Of a DNA stretch of 64,000 nt, positions 23,137 to 37,719 are shown piece by piece; position 1 is the stretch's first letter; every line of letters starts with the position of its first letter. The notes below the pieces were generated by a model that was given only the letters and a program-made list of their open reading frames with translations, did not search any database and had not been told where the DNA came from. The position numbers were made by a program, and so were the translations under genes. Origin of the DNA: Exophiala sp. HKRS030 (taxonomy: Eukaryota; Ascomycota; Eurotiomycetes; Chaetothyriales; Herpotrichiellaceae); contig JAHWDD010000001.1 of NCBI GenBank assembly GCA_023897205.1, positions 3,100,001-3,164,000 on the forward strand, written 5' to 3'.

Positions 23137-26100
23137 TGCTGATCTTCTGGAAGGAGTATTCTCTGCGGAGACAATACAGTTTTCGGTGAGCGAGCGTTAG
23201 GACTGGCCGATCACTTGCGTCGGAGTTTATTGCTAAGCTGGGGTATGAGGGAGGTCGATGGACAGAGGGTCGGGGAAGCGCAGATGAAGTGACTGGGTGG
23301 GAAAAGGGACTAGCGGGTTGTGGTCAAGATACAGATCAAAAAGGATGAACAAAATGAGGGTCACGACAATTAGAGATTGTTCAGATACCACATAGATTGA
23401 ACCTCAGCTGAAACACGGTGTTGATGTGTCTGCGATAGGAGTGCTTTATTTGCTAGAGCGCATCGAGGGCCGTGTGCTTACTTTCGGACGTCCAAATCGC
23501 GGGCCTTCGACGGCCCAATGGCCTTGGACTGTCGTACCTTCCCCACCAAGTCCGACTTCCAAAGCAGAAGCCACGACCGTGAGTCTGTGACCGTGCGTGA
23601 CCTGCTCTCTTCCCCGCCATTTTCTTGGCGTATTCAAAGTCACATGTCATGTCATTGACCATATGCTTCGATGGAAGGGATGGATAAAGAACACTGGGGG
23701 TTGTAAGTTGAAGCTTGTCTGGAGAATGTCTGGGAAATCTTTCGCGCCCTTTCGATCTGAGAGTCTCGTTCTGCGAATTGTGTCCAAGAAAGTATAGCAT
23801 TCTGATCAACACCTGAGACAAATATAATCCATCGCAATTGCGAGCATAAAGATATCAAGAGAAGAAAGATTGTGGACAATAATACAAGTATATTCGGTTG
23901 TCAAATAGCATACGACACTCCAAGCATCAAAGTTGCTCATCAACTTGGCGAGCGACTGACTCTGAGATACAGACGTTAGATGTTGTTACTTGGTACAATT
24001 TGCAAGCTTTTACAACGCTTGATGGGTCTCAAAGTTCAATGCGAGGTGTTCTGAGAGTCTAGCAATGGCTCTCGCTCGACCCTGAAGCATGGAACTCCTA
24101 CCCGTTTCGGGTCGAAAGGCAATTTCCTGGTGAACGCTCTGTAGGGAATACTCACAACGTTCGGCAACGCCCCCTCGGCCGCTTGAACGGCTCGGATGAA
24201 TAACAAAAAAATGGAAAATGGAAGAAGTTGGCATCAAGCTGGGGAAGTGAAACAGACCATCTTCCACCTCATCTATCGTTCTCCCAATCCTCTGCGGATT
24301 CAGCGATAGACAAGGTTTCATTGACACACGTTTAGATTGCTCGTTTCGTTGCCGCGTTATCCCGGCAGGACAAGCAAGATCAACGGCTTCTGATGATCCT
24401 TCCTATCCATAGAAAATTACATCACATAGGAAAGTCGAGGACGAGGTGATTGCTGATCGTACAAAGCTGTGTTGGCGTCACAGAGTATCTCGGGGTAAAA
24501 GGTACAGACCCACGCTATGACCATATGTTCACCGTTGATCGCATGCCATAGCATTCCCTGTTCGCCAGCCATCAGTAGTCTTGAAATTCCACAACGATTC
24601 ATTACCAGTTTTGCGATGGCCATTTCATGGCGATCTCCAGGTCTCGACCTCGACACGGGATCCGGATTTGGGTTGCCGGATTTTGCGCATTCGGTTCGCT
24701 AACATTCCGACACGGAACATATAGAAGTACGCCCGTTTGTGAAGCTGATGGTCATTGGTCTATTCTAGGTCTGACCGTGGTTCCGTAAGCTACGCAAGAA
24801 CTCAGCGGACGTGACTGACATGAGATTTGGGACTTTTGTATCTGCCGAAATAGGGTCGAGAGCCGAACGCAGTGGCCAGCAAAACTCTGCTCTGATGACA
24901 GCGGCTCAGTATCATCACCGTACCTGGCACTTCCTCCTAAGATTGGCGGAATCATTGTCCTGGATAGACGTTCGAAGATCCACATAATTGATGAACTTTG
25001 TGCAGAGAATTGTCCATTCAGACAAAATTTAACCTGTACACGAGATGCGTGAGCCCAAATTGATGATTTACCCTGTCATAAGCTTTCAGCTCCAGCGTAC
25101 GGCAGGTGAGTACCTCGCCGTATGCCTTCGAGCACGATCTCCAGTACCTGAAAGTTTCGAGTGAACTTCATGAGGTGTAGGTTTCGGCGCCTCGACTCGA
25201 GTCCCCAGTGATACAAGCTGCTGTTGTTGGTCTATACTCATGCAAGCAAGCATGACCGTCCTGCAAGCTTCCTGCAAACCTAGTTTCCGAAGACGTTGGC
25301 CAGCATTGAAGATCGAAATTGAGAATGGGATAACGACTGCAGGGCGAAACTCAATCATTCAAATTCATAAACGTCGAACATGATGCAGGATTCTCGCTTG
25401 CGATCCTGACTTTTCCGGAGGGCCGAGCTTATTTCGGTGTAGAGGTATGTGATGCCGTTATGCAAGGCCTCGAGAGAACATCGCCATGATCAGCGTCCAG
25501 CCTGAAATCGGATGCACGTCCGAGCGATCATGACATGTCTGTGTCCATTTGCTGTTGAGGCACATTAATCCCATGGATCTCGAGTTAAAGTGGGAGACAG
25601 TATGAAACCCGACTTGTTGTTCATTAATGCTGTCTCTCGTGTCCAAAGGCCCATTTGGAGGGCTATGGTGAGACGATTCTAGAATGGAATGGTGAAATGG
25701 TTTTCTTTGCTTCGACAGAGTTGAAGCACGAGGCAACGGCATTTGGCGATTTGGGCGTTCTTCAACGAAAAGTCAGAACCAGGATCCCTGGTCCGGAGGC
25801 TGAGTAAAAAATCCATTACATGAGGACGACTTACTTGGCAAAACGTCCGTCGGGTTCGCGTGCAAGACGGCGCCCGAACTCTGCATTTCAAACGGTTTGA
25901 AACCAAGTTTAGCGAGAGACATTACCTAAATAGTCCGACAGAGATAAACAATAAAAATTGGATCGGCAAAATCTCTTTTCGTAACGATTTTTAGACCCTC
26001 AGAGGCACGGGCCGCACACGGGGTTAAGGAGAACCAGACTGGGAAGCTGGCACCTAGGCTGGTATGCGTAAGTAGACGTCATGGATTTTACGGTCTTGGT

Positions 26101-29100
26101 TGGCATCATTCGTTCTGATGTACGAACCTCGGAATACTTTGACCCTTGGAAATCCATGCAAAGGAGGTTAGAAATTGTCGAGCACGGAATCGGCTGGCCC
26201 TGTTGTATGACTATTTCACCACTAACCATCTCTTGAGCGATGGCTATGTTAGACTATTACATGTCGCGTCCATCAAGGTTCCGAACACAGCTGGCTAGCA
26301 TTAGGGTGCGTTAGGCGATTTCGACATCCCCTGGTCCTGTCAATTGTGGCGTCGGCCTTCAAGGTCAAAGATTTCATCTGCTCACCGACATAATGTATTC
26401 ATGACGTTCTAAGCACGCCGACAAGCTTTTTCTCTCAGATCAGTAAGGTTTTCCTTTTTTGACTGACTCGCAACTTTGTAAGGGAAATCTCCTTGGGAAG
26501 GCACAGAAGATCGTGGAATGGGAGTTTTGCTTTATGAAGAACTAGAACCTAGGACAATGAGCCGGAGATGGCTAGCTAGGTAGGTCCCCAACCCTACCGC
26601 CAACTCCGGAGGGATTCTATTCGGACTGCTCTGGTTGCCTCGTGTTTGAAACTAAGCTCTGAGCAAGTTGGAGAGGAGCAGGGACGGCACTACTCGGCCG
26701 GTCGAGCTAAAATACAGTTGTATCATTTCGTCTGGAAGAGCCAAGGCACACCACGTTCCTTTTCGATGTCTTGCAGGACACTAACGCCGAAGCGAGGGTG
26801 GCCCTCCCTTGGTCAGAAGTTCTGAATCCCCCCGACCCTGGCTCCGGCGGACATTGTATCCCGTTTGGCTCTTTGAAACATTGGAGCATTGTGGTGTTGT
26901 TCACGGGACTTTTTGATGTTCAAAATGCTCAACCATGCCTCCTACCTAGCCATTGAACATTCGCCATGTAACTGATCACCCGCCTCAATCTTCAATTTGC
27001 GTCTGACGCCTGGCTGCGAAAGGCAAAAGCTATGGGGCTTGTACCACAAACCCGAGATCGTGTCAATGAACTAAAATGCGGGCCAAGGCAAAGGAGGCGT
27101 CGCTGAGAACTCTGTCATCGCTTAGCGTGCCAAACTTCCGGGCCAAGGTGGGACAAGAAACCGAAAATGTACGACTCTTGGAGCAAGAATGTCAGACGCC
27201 CAGAGTGTTCCCGTCTCCACTAATAGAGGATCAGAAGCAGACACGGGCCGACTGGGATTCTGTAACAGAGCTTCGCAGGGTGGCTTTTCCTCGCCCAACT
27301 TTTTCATCTTTTGACCTTTGTTGCTAGACACCAATTTTTTCTATCGATGCACGAGATTAAGCGAAGTCCCATGCGTCGATCGTACTTGAGTCTGTAGGAT
27401 TCATATCTTCCCGTGTACGGAAGAACGTCAGCGGTTTTGTACCACGTAGGACTTGCAGCATCTTTGCTGGCCACATGGTTCAAATATCTGCACAACTAAA
27501 GAAAATAGTTGCAACATCCTAGTCCGATGTCCTCGTAACCGGGGTCATGCACCTATTCTGTCAGAAAACATAGCGAGCACCTCAATTACCGGTTTCTGCG
27601 TTATGCAGTTCCAAAAAATGTCCCGACTTCTTGTGATACTGTGTCTGACCATGCACAAGTCGGTTTCTTTCCATGAAATAAACATCGGTAGGCACTGCTG
27701 CATTGTAAAGCTCCATGCTTAATGACTTTTATAGTGCAAGGCACAAATACCATGGGTTGGACAAACGATGTCACTTGTTGCGCTTCTGTATCAGACATGG
27801 TCATTGACCGCCACAATCTCCTGCAAGGAACCGCTGAATAATCTGATGAATTAAGTCCAGATCGCTGAAATCCATACCATCGCACCAAGTCCGGTATTGT
27901 AAAATACAGCCCAAAGGTGTTGTCATTAGCCAGTTGCGCCTACTTTCATTTAGACTTCGAGGCCAAAGAGCGCAACCTTACCCTTATGCAGCAAGTAACA
28001 CCAGGTGTGAGTTCGTTGGACTTTTACTGAGCACGCTAGGGTGAAAGTTCTGCTGTAGGGAGAACTTCCCACTTGCTGCGGCCTCATGGCCATGCAAAGC
28101 TTTGTCTGCAATCGTCAAAAGATGGATCGGGGCTGCGACTAAGCTCCTTCATGTCAGCCTGGAAGGCTGGCTGCGCCGCGTCCGAACATCTGCGTTTGCG
28201 CTAATGAGTTGCGATGTCCCTAATTCCGTTTTCCAACAGAGGATATGAGAGCCTCGTCGTTGCTATTTTGCGCTGGAATCATCTGATCGCAAGCTTCTTC
28301 CATTATGTAAATGCGCAGAATCAAATTGACGTACTTGCAATGAGGCGCACTATGGTCCCTTTTCCGGTGGAACGCCGGGAGATGATATCCACAGCCGAGC
28401 CTTTGCGGACCGGTGCATAAACTTGGTGAAAGTATGAGGTCTGGACTGATCCGCAATACAAGCTAGTTTTGCCTCACAGACATGTCAGGTTGGCGTTGCA
28501 ATGCCCTGACCCTACCAGAGGTCTGCAAAGCATGGAACTGCTCAGCAGAGTTGCATTAAACATCTGACTAGCGCCCTGACGTGGTTTCAATCAAATCGTC
28601 CCTTGCCAACCTTCCTTGCTTGTTGCCTTTGATCACGCCGCGCCTGTTTGAATTTTTATGAGTTCCAGATGTGGAAGGCGTTGTATGTCAATATGGTTGC
28701 CATACCGCATGGTGAAGACTTCTAATGAACAAGAGCCGGAGTGAAAGATTATCGTCCAAGTGTCAGGTTTCTTGAGACAGTCGAATGCAGTTTCATTGTT
28801 GCCTTCAAGGGGAAGCGTCTTGCGTGTCTGACAGGTACCTATGCAGAGGGTCCCAAGAATTAGGTTACCACAACGCTGGGTTTCTGGCATTGCCTGGGAT
28901 ATGCAGATTGCCACCATTCCAAAAGCCACCCCTGTCCACCAGGCTTCTTAAAGTCTCCGCAGTTCCTGACGAGGGCAATTTTCGACTTTCCAATCAAGTT
29001 CGGAAAGTTCAACAATTTAGCCAAAACATGTCAAACCATTTGATGAATAATGGATGTCCTTTCCGACCGCCGCGTGTCCTTTGAGCATCGGCGTAGCGAT

Positions 29101-29723
29101 ACTTACTGGTGTTGAACCCTTAAAATTCCTTAATGTCGTTAACAGGTGCGTGATTATAACTTCGGAGTTGAAGTTGGATCGAAGTGCTCGGCTAAGCGGG
29201 TCCCTGAGCTTATCATTTAGCAATGCCACGTTTCCGGCTTCGCAGCGCTTTGCTGGTCATTGCAGGTTGGATCTGAAAGCTATTGTACTTCGGCGTCTCT
29301 TGTCTCTCTCTCTCTAACTTAACCAGGTAACAGAGACCATTGATATGCTCAACGTGCCATAAAACCAAACGTTTCTTCGACTTCGTTTCCGGGGGCCACG
29401 AGTGCTCAATGCTACACCTGCGCCAGGATTTGAATAGCACAGTCCATGCATGCAAGCTGTTGATGTTTTTCGATCTCTGGAGATATGCCTGCAAAGTATG
29501 TTCCCATGATTCGTCATGACCATCCCGTTCAAGTGCGCTAAATCTCCCGAAGTCCGAGTCAAATCGAGCGATACAACCGCAAGGTTGTATATCTTGACCG
29601 AGAATACCAAGAGTATTCCTTGCAACACGATATTTACCTTGCCCCAATCGACTTAGTCAGTCTTGTGACCGAGCGACCTATACATTCGAAGCTGACAGAG
29701 ACGAAAAGGAAGAAGAAACTCGA
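23137..29723. other. Gene-poor block, about 6.6 kb
   Basis: No gene can be supported between the CaM kinase promoter and the methyltransferase. Many frames of 60-145 codons occur on both strands. Some minus-strand ones look mildly protein-like (24417..24656, 25086..25358, 28633..28929, 29213..29647), but none shows a family motif or a consistent exon chain. Base composition is not obviously AT-rich, so strong repeat-induced mutation is not evident by eye. A (CT)n run lies at about 29304-29316. The right end probably hides the first exon of the methyltransferase gene. Confidence 0.5.
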
Positions 29724-30732
29724 TTGAGGGATGAACACGAAATGTTGAAAATGATTTACCAAGATTGGCACAACAACTTACACCCTCAGTTCATTGGCGA
29801 ACCACAGACGGTCCTGGACTGCGGCTTTGGCAATGGTGATTGGGCTTATGACCTTGCAGAGTACGACCCTGATTGCACCGTATTTCTTCCTGGATATTAC
29901 AGTCAGCATCAAGGGACTCATGATTCGACAGGTACTTGGGGTAGACATATGTTCTTTGATGGCCGCTGACCAATTGGACAATATGGATTATCAGGTGATG
30001 ACCGACTTGAGAAATCCAAAGATGTGGTATGCAATACTGACAGGTTGACAAGATCGCAAACCTGAATGAGCCCTTCGAATTTGCTGAGCCAGCCTCTTTC
30101 GACCTAGTACATTCGCGCTTCGTTGCCAGTGGCATCGCTTCGACACGTTGGCCAAATTATATTCGAGACATATACAGGTGAGCTAAGATCTCTGATGCGA
30201 CATTTCCAGTTGTTCACAACGACGAAAAGGGTGTTACAGCCTCGCGGCTGGGTGCAATTGACGGAGTGGGATCTTGTGTTTCGATCGGATCAAGGTCTCG
30301 AAGATCTCCAGGCTCTCCAAGAATGGAGCAGGCTCTATGCTCAGTCAATGAGCCAAACTAATCGACCCGAGGGCAGAAAGAGTATGAGAGTGGTACAAGA
30401 CGCCGAGACGTGGTTGCGAATGGCTGGATTTATCAATGTTAGCACCGATATTCGGGATGTCCCCACCTGCGCCTGGCGAAATGGTAGGCGAATTTGGAAA
30501 AGTCCCAAATCAGGCTTGGTACGGTTCCGGCTGACTCTGGTGGACAACAGATGGGCTTTATTCGCGCATTGGAGAGCTCAATTTGACGAACATGCGAGAT
30601 CTCATAAAGTCTCTGGGGTTATTTCCTATAACCAACAGGGACGTGTTGACAGCAGAACAGCTTGAAAGACTCGTTGATGCTGCGAGTGACGAATTGGCTA
30701 ATGTCAACGCTCGACCATACCTTAGACTGTAA
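29724..30732 (+). CDS. LaeA-like SAM-dependent methyltransferase (5' end unresolved)
   Basis: Class I methyltransferase resembling the LaeA family of secondary-metabolism regulators and related fungal enzymes. Five exons are seen: 29724..29879, 29932..29994, 30044..30177, 30230..30483, 30551..30732. All have GT..AG introns of 49-67 bp and an intact frame, giving 262 residues from the ATG used. SAM motif I is VLDCGFGNGDWAYDLAE, followed by LGVDI (motif II). The FDLVHSRFVASGI segment, the RVLQPRGWVQLTEWD post-motif and the RIGELNLTNMRDLIKSLG C-terminus match the family order. In-frame sequence just upstream (TYTFEADRDEKEEETRL) also looks coding. The true start is probably in a further upstream exon behind an acceptor near 29672; I could not locate that exon. 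Confidence 0.75.
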
Positions 30733-32987
<2,255 letters not shown>

Positions 32988-34985
32988 GATCACGCCATCC
33001 TATCGATATTTGGGGTTATCAATGATTCGATTGCATGCGCCCTCTCGAAATACGAAATTGTTGAGATACACATTGCCCCTGGAGTTGGCTGTCCGCGGGA
33101 CACTAATATCTGTCCGGCAATCGAATGCTGCAAACGTTCAACAGCAAGCAATCCAGACGGAAGCTGACGCCTTGATCTCAGCCTCCACATGTATCTGCAT
33201 CCAGTCAACATTGCACAGGGTCAGTACGAATCTTGCTCTTCTCTCGAAAAAAGCTTAACCGTCAGCACATGCTCGCTTTCAGGAGTCCACCTGAGATCCG
33301 GACTGGCATCTGATGCTACATTCCCACCTCGACACGAGCCTAGTGAGCGGTCGAAAGGAGAAGAACCTGTGAATATGAAGCATGTCCACTCATCACCCCA
33401 CAACCCCCACTGTGGTGGGAGCGGTTTGAGAGGCTGTGGTGCTGCATGAAAGCTGTTGAAATTGGACCAAGGTCTGACAACTCGCAGCCTAGCGAAACTC
33501 AAAGGCCGAGCGGCAAGCTGACAACCAATGAGAGTTTTGCTCGGAGAATCATGATTATCCGATGACCAACTAAGCTATTGCCGGATTAGCTTGGATCGTT
33601 GAAAGAATGTCTTGGATTCTAGAAATGCTTCTAGCCTCCTTCTAGCGCGAACCTACTAGACAGAGTTTCTGAGGAGCTCTCCACATGAGCGACATTCGAC
33701 TGTACCATCCGTGACCATCGTCGCCATCTTCACCGAAAGTCCTCCGTGTTGGGATTTGGGATTGCAAGAGTGATTAGCTGTGGCTGGTTTGCATACGGAT
33801 GGACCACCGTTATCGAAAGCGTCTGATGAGCCAAAGCTTTACATAAATCTTAAACAATGAGTTCTTCATCTTGACCAATATTGGACGAATGACATTATGC
33901 ATGTACAATCTGTGGAGCATGTTGGTGACGCCAATCACACCGCTTGCAAGTATTCATCTTCGGGTAGCATGAGAATAGGCAATCATCCTCTAGATTCTAG
34001 GAAGTCTCGTGTAGTGTACAATATTGATTAACTTGTGATGTTGTGTTGGGAGTGCGGCTTAGTTCCGACCGTACAGGGCAAGTTCAAGAAGCCAAGAAGG
34101 CGGCAGAGATCGGTTTGACTCCCAGCACCCCGGTGCATGCCCCCAGTGGAGAGCAGAGAATCAAGAGGGCGTCAAGTTGGACCAGAAACTCGCAACGTGG
34201 AGTCAATAGTCCCTGATGTGATCTCCTGCCTAGTCTAATTGGACCGGGCACTGATCCAACGCCTCCGACAGATGAGGGTGACATCGAGTCTTGTGGAGGA
34301 TAGCTCCAGACATTGGGGGAATGACTTGTCAGAATTGCAAGAAATGCCGACCACCCCAGCTGTGGGGAGAAAAGTTTCGCCGATCCGAGCACCAGCCTTA
34401 CGCCTTGTCCCAACCTTGTCCCCATCGTGTCCAATCAACAACTCTCGCTCGGATTGACGCCTCCATCGCATCTTGCAGCTTTTGGATATAGACTCAAGGA
34501 CTTCATTCGTGGGACACCACACTTACCCCACAGCCCCGACCGGGGTTGGGGAGTGAGCCTCTGAAGTCACACATCTCATTTAGTCTTTCGACCAGGCCAG
34601 GAGGAGATTCAGAGCGATCAGAAGGAGCATCGGACAAACTCTCCTGTGATGGTCAGCCAGTCAACATTCGTGTCCCTTCATGCAAAACCCCCCACCTGCA
34701 CTCAACAGCAAGGGTCAGTGATTCACAACGATAGCTAGACTGAGCGCGTTTTGGTTGTCAATGTCAAGTTGTGGGAAAAGTTGACGAGAGCATTCGACTC
34801 TCCACGAGCATATAAACTGGCTGGTAGATCCCTCGAATATACGACTTTCCATCTCGCCATCAGCATTGCTTCACTCCTTCTCCTTTCAACTGCAATTGAA
34901 GACGAATCTTCTACACAACCGTTTCTTACTCTTGCTTTGCTCCTTTCACTATTAGGCCCCATTCCTTCTACCTCCTACGGTAAAG
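32988..34985. other. Intergenic, transporter upstream region
   Basis: About 2 kb without a supported gene. Frames on both strands near 33189-33500 and 34084-34520 have no recognised motif. The right end contains a TATA-like TATAAA at 34811-34816, about 170 bp before the transporter ATG, preceded by TC- and AC-rich sequence. Confidence 0.5.
34811..34816 (+). promoter_or_regulatory. Candidate TATA box of the FHS transporter
   Basis: TATAAA lies in the sequence GCATATAAACTGG, 170 bp upstream of the start codon. The spacing would allow a leader of roughly 100-140 nt. Transcript starts are not visible from sequence. Confidence 0.35.
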
Positions 34986-36448
34986 ATGGCCAGAGACAAC
35001 GACGGCATCACCTCGCGTCAGCCCTCTGCAGCAGAGGCTGTCGCAAACCAGCCAGTGCGTCGCCAAAGCGTCGCCAACAAAGGATTGACAGGCGCCTCTG
35101 CGCTCACTGTCCGACAATCCATCTACCCCATCACTCTCGTCACCGTCCTCTTCTTCTTGTGGGGATTCGCCTATGGTCTCCTCGATGTCCTGAATGCCAA
35201 GTTCCAAACATCACTTAACATTACCGCCGCCAAAGCTGGTGGTCTGCAAGGTGCCTACTTTGGTGCCTACTTCATTGGCCCATTGACATATTCTGGCTGG
35301 CTCGTGCGACGATTTGGGTATAGATGGACTTTCATTGCCGGTCTCTGCATCTACGGTGTTGGTGCTCTGATGTTCTGGCCCTCCGCTGTCTACTCTTCCT
35401 TTGGAGGATTCTGCGGTAGCTTGTTCATCGTCGGCTCCGGTCTCTCCACCCTCGAGACCTCTGCAAACCCCTTCATCGCCACCTGCGGTCCTCCAAGACT
35501 CTCAGAGTTCCGTCTTGAACTCTCGCAATCATTCCAGGCCGTCGGCTCGGTTGTTGCTCCTCTCCTTGCATCTCGCGTCTTCTTCAAGGAGACTCACAGC
35601 ACCGATCTGTCTCACGTCCAATGGACCTACGTTGGCATCGCAGCCTTCGTCTTCCTCCTCGCGGTTGTTTTCTTCTTCAGCCCCTTCCTGAAGTCACAGA
35701 CGCCGATATGGCTCTTCAAGCCGAGCAATGTTCCGATCTGACCGGATATGTTGAGAAGCCCCTCAGCAAGCAGTACAAACTATTCTTTGGTGTTGCCGCC
35801 CAATTCACCTACGTTGGAGCGCAGGTCGCCGTTGCATCACAGTTCATCCGCTACAGCGAGGAATCAGCTGGTATCACTGAAGCCCAGGCGTCTGATCGAT
35901 ATGCCATTGGTCAAGCTTTGTTCGCCATCGGACGATTTGCTGCTGCTGGCCTCTTCATGTTCGTCAAGCCTCGCCTTGTTCTCTTGGTTTTCATGACCAT
36001 GATCATGGTTTTCATTGGCGCTGCCATCGGTGTCGAGGGAGAAGGTGGTGTCGCCATGCTTTCCCTCGTGCTCTTCTTCGAATCTTGTATCTTCCCCACC
36101 ATCTTCACACTCTCCATTCGAGGCCTCGGCCGACACACCAAGCGGGGATCATCATGGATTGTTGCTAGTGTGTGTGGTGGTGCCCTGTTCCCCGCCCTCA
36201 CCGGTCTCGCTGCAGACAACTTCAACAGCTACCACAAAGCTATGGTCGTACCTCTGTGCGGTTTCTTCGTCAGCTTCGTGTTCCCCATCTACTTGAACAC
36301 TGTCTGCAAACGCGAGTTGGACGGTTTCCGTGACACCAAGATCGGTTACCTAGATGAGCGACGTGGCACAATCATTGGTGATGTCAATGACATTGAGACT
36401 TTCGAGAACATGCAGAAGAGAAGCTCTGTCAACATCGAGAAGGTGTGA
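34986..36448 (+). CDS. FHS/FucP-family MFS sugar transporter (apparent 1-nt frameshift)
   Basis: Twelve-helix major facilitator of the fucose/galactose/glucose:proton symporter group, placed at the plasma membrane by family. The N-terminus is hydrophilic (about 40 residues). The first helix region reads SIYPITLVTVLFFLWGFAYGLLDVLNAKFQ, the family signature. The loop-2 motif GWLVRRFGYRWTF follows. The frame changes at the C run 35681-35684: upstream VVFFFSP and downstream LPEVTDADMALQAEQC are one base out of phase. One extra C gives a continuous 487-residue protein. The second half has helices around LFFGVAAQFTYVGAQVAVAS, LVFMTMIMVFIGAAIG, and MVVPLCGFFVSFVFPIYL, then a cytoplasmic tail. Substrate cannot be told from sequence. 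No introns are needed. Confidence 0.87.
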
Positions 36449-37685
36449 GGTGATTTTCATTGTGTCCTAGTCTAAGAGATATGCGTCCTACTGTCTTGGG
36501 ATAGGGTCCTGCTATCTTGGATAGGCATTTGTTGATGGGAAGTCGTACCCACATAAGACCTTGCTCTGAGGTTATGAATGAATGTACCTAACTTGATAAC
36601 AACGATACTATATATTTCAATCTACCTATAGCCCACTCAACCTTGAAGTTCTTTAAAGTACCAGTCTACTACCTGCGTACAAATTGTGCTGAATACTCCT
36701 CTTCTGCTTAACGCTGTTCAAAATTACAAAATGTTCAACTGACTCAAGTCCCAACAATGCTCCACTGACCAAATCCAAACAATTGACACACCCAAAAAAT
36801 CGATCAGCAAGTGCTACCCCTCAATCGAATCCACCAGGCGTCACTTTGACGCGCTCGACATTTTGGCTGCTGCAGTCATACAATGCTGATCACCATTCTT
36901 CGTATTGAGGAAACTCTTCGGAAATACGGGATGGGCTTTCGAAGGCAGAATCGTACCTAGGGAAGTGCAATCAATGCTGACCAGTGGACATACATCTAGC
37001 GCTTTGCTCTGCTGCTGCTGCACGCACAACTGTTGATTTGCGCATCCTCCCCTCAAGATGGGGCTCGTGTCCAATAGATTATGACGGGTCAAGACCACCA
37101 AGACTCAGGTATAAACTCAAGCTCCAACGAGACCATCAGCATCTGGACTTCGATAGCTACCTCTACCTGAATTCCACTAGACAGCTCTCACAGATATGAG
37201 AGAGACCAGCTTCGCGTATTCCCTGGTGTTTGTTGAGTGCCATGTGACGACACGCACCTCGGATCCAACGGTTCAACCAGTCACACTTGCAGAAAGCAAC
37301 AACTAGACTCGAAGCCTGAGCAGCTGTCCAGCCATTCAGCATCTCTAGTTTTCCCGTTATGCCAAACTTTCAAGACTCTTTTAGGGAACAGTTTCAGCCT
37401 TGGCGGCTCCTGGTTTCTCTTTCCACGGCCATTGGGAACGAGAAAGGCGTGCTGGAGGCTAGGATTGCCTTTCTACCCCTCATTGACGCGGAGGAGCACA
37501 CTCTCGACTCACGAGTGACGGCGCAGCAAGTCCTCAACGACGTCCTGGTCTGAAAAAGTTAAATTCTGGTCCATGATGGGATTTAGACAAGTCACACATG
37601 TCTGATGATCTCGCGATGAAAAAAATTGAATTCATCGTGCGGGGTTGTTGTAAGGACGTTTTTCTTGATTCATGAGGGTCGTGCA

Positions 37686-37719
<34 letters not shown>

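Noticed and set aside
23137..29723. A repeat-mutated transposon in the gene-poor block
   Set aside because: No transposase, reverse transcriptase, terminal repeats or strong AT bias could be seen by eye.
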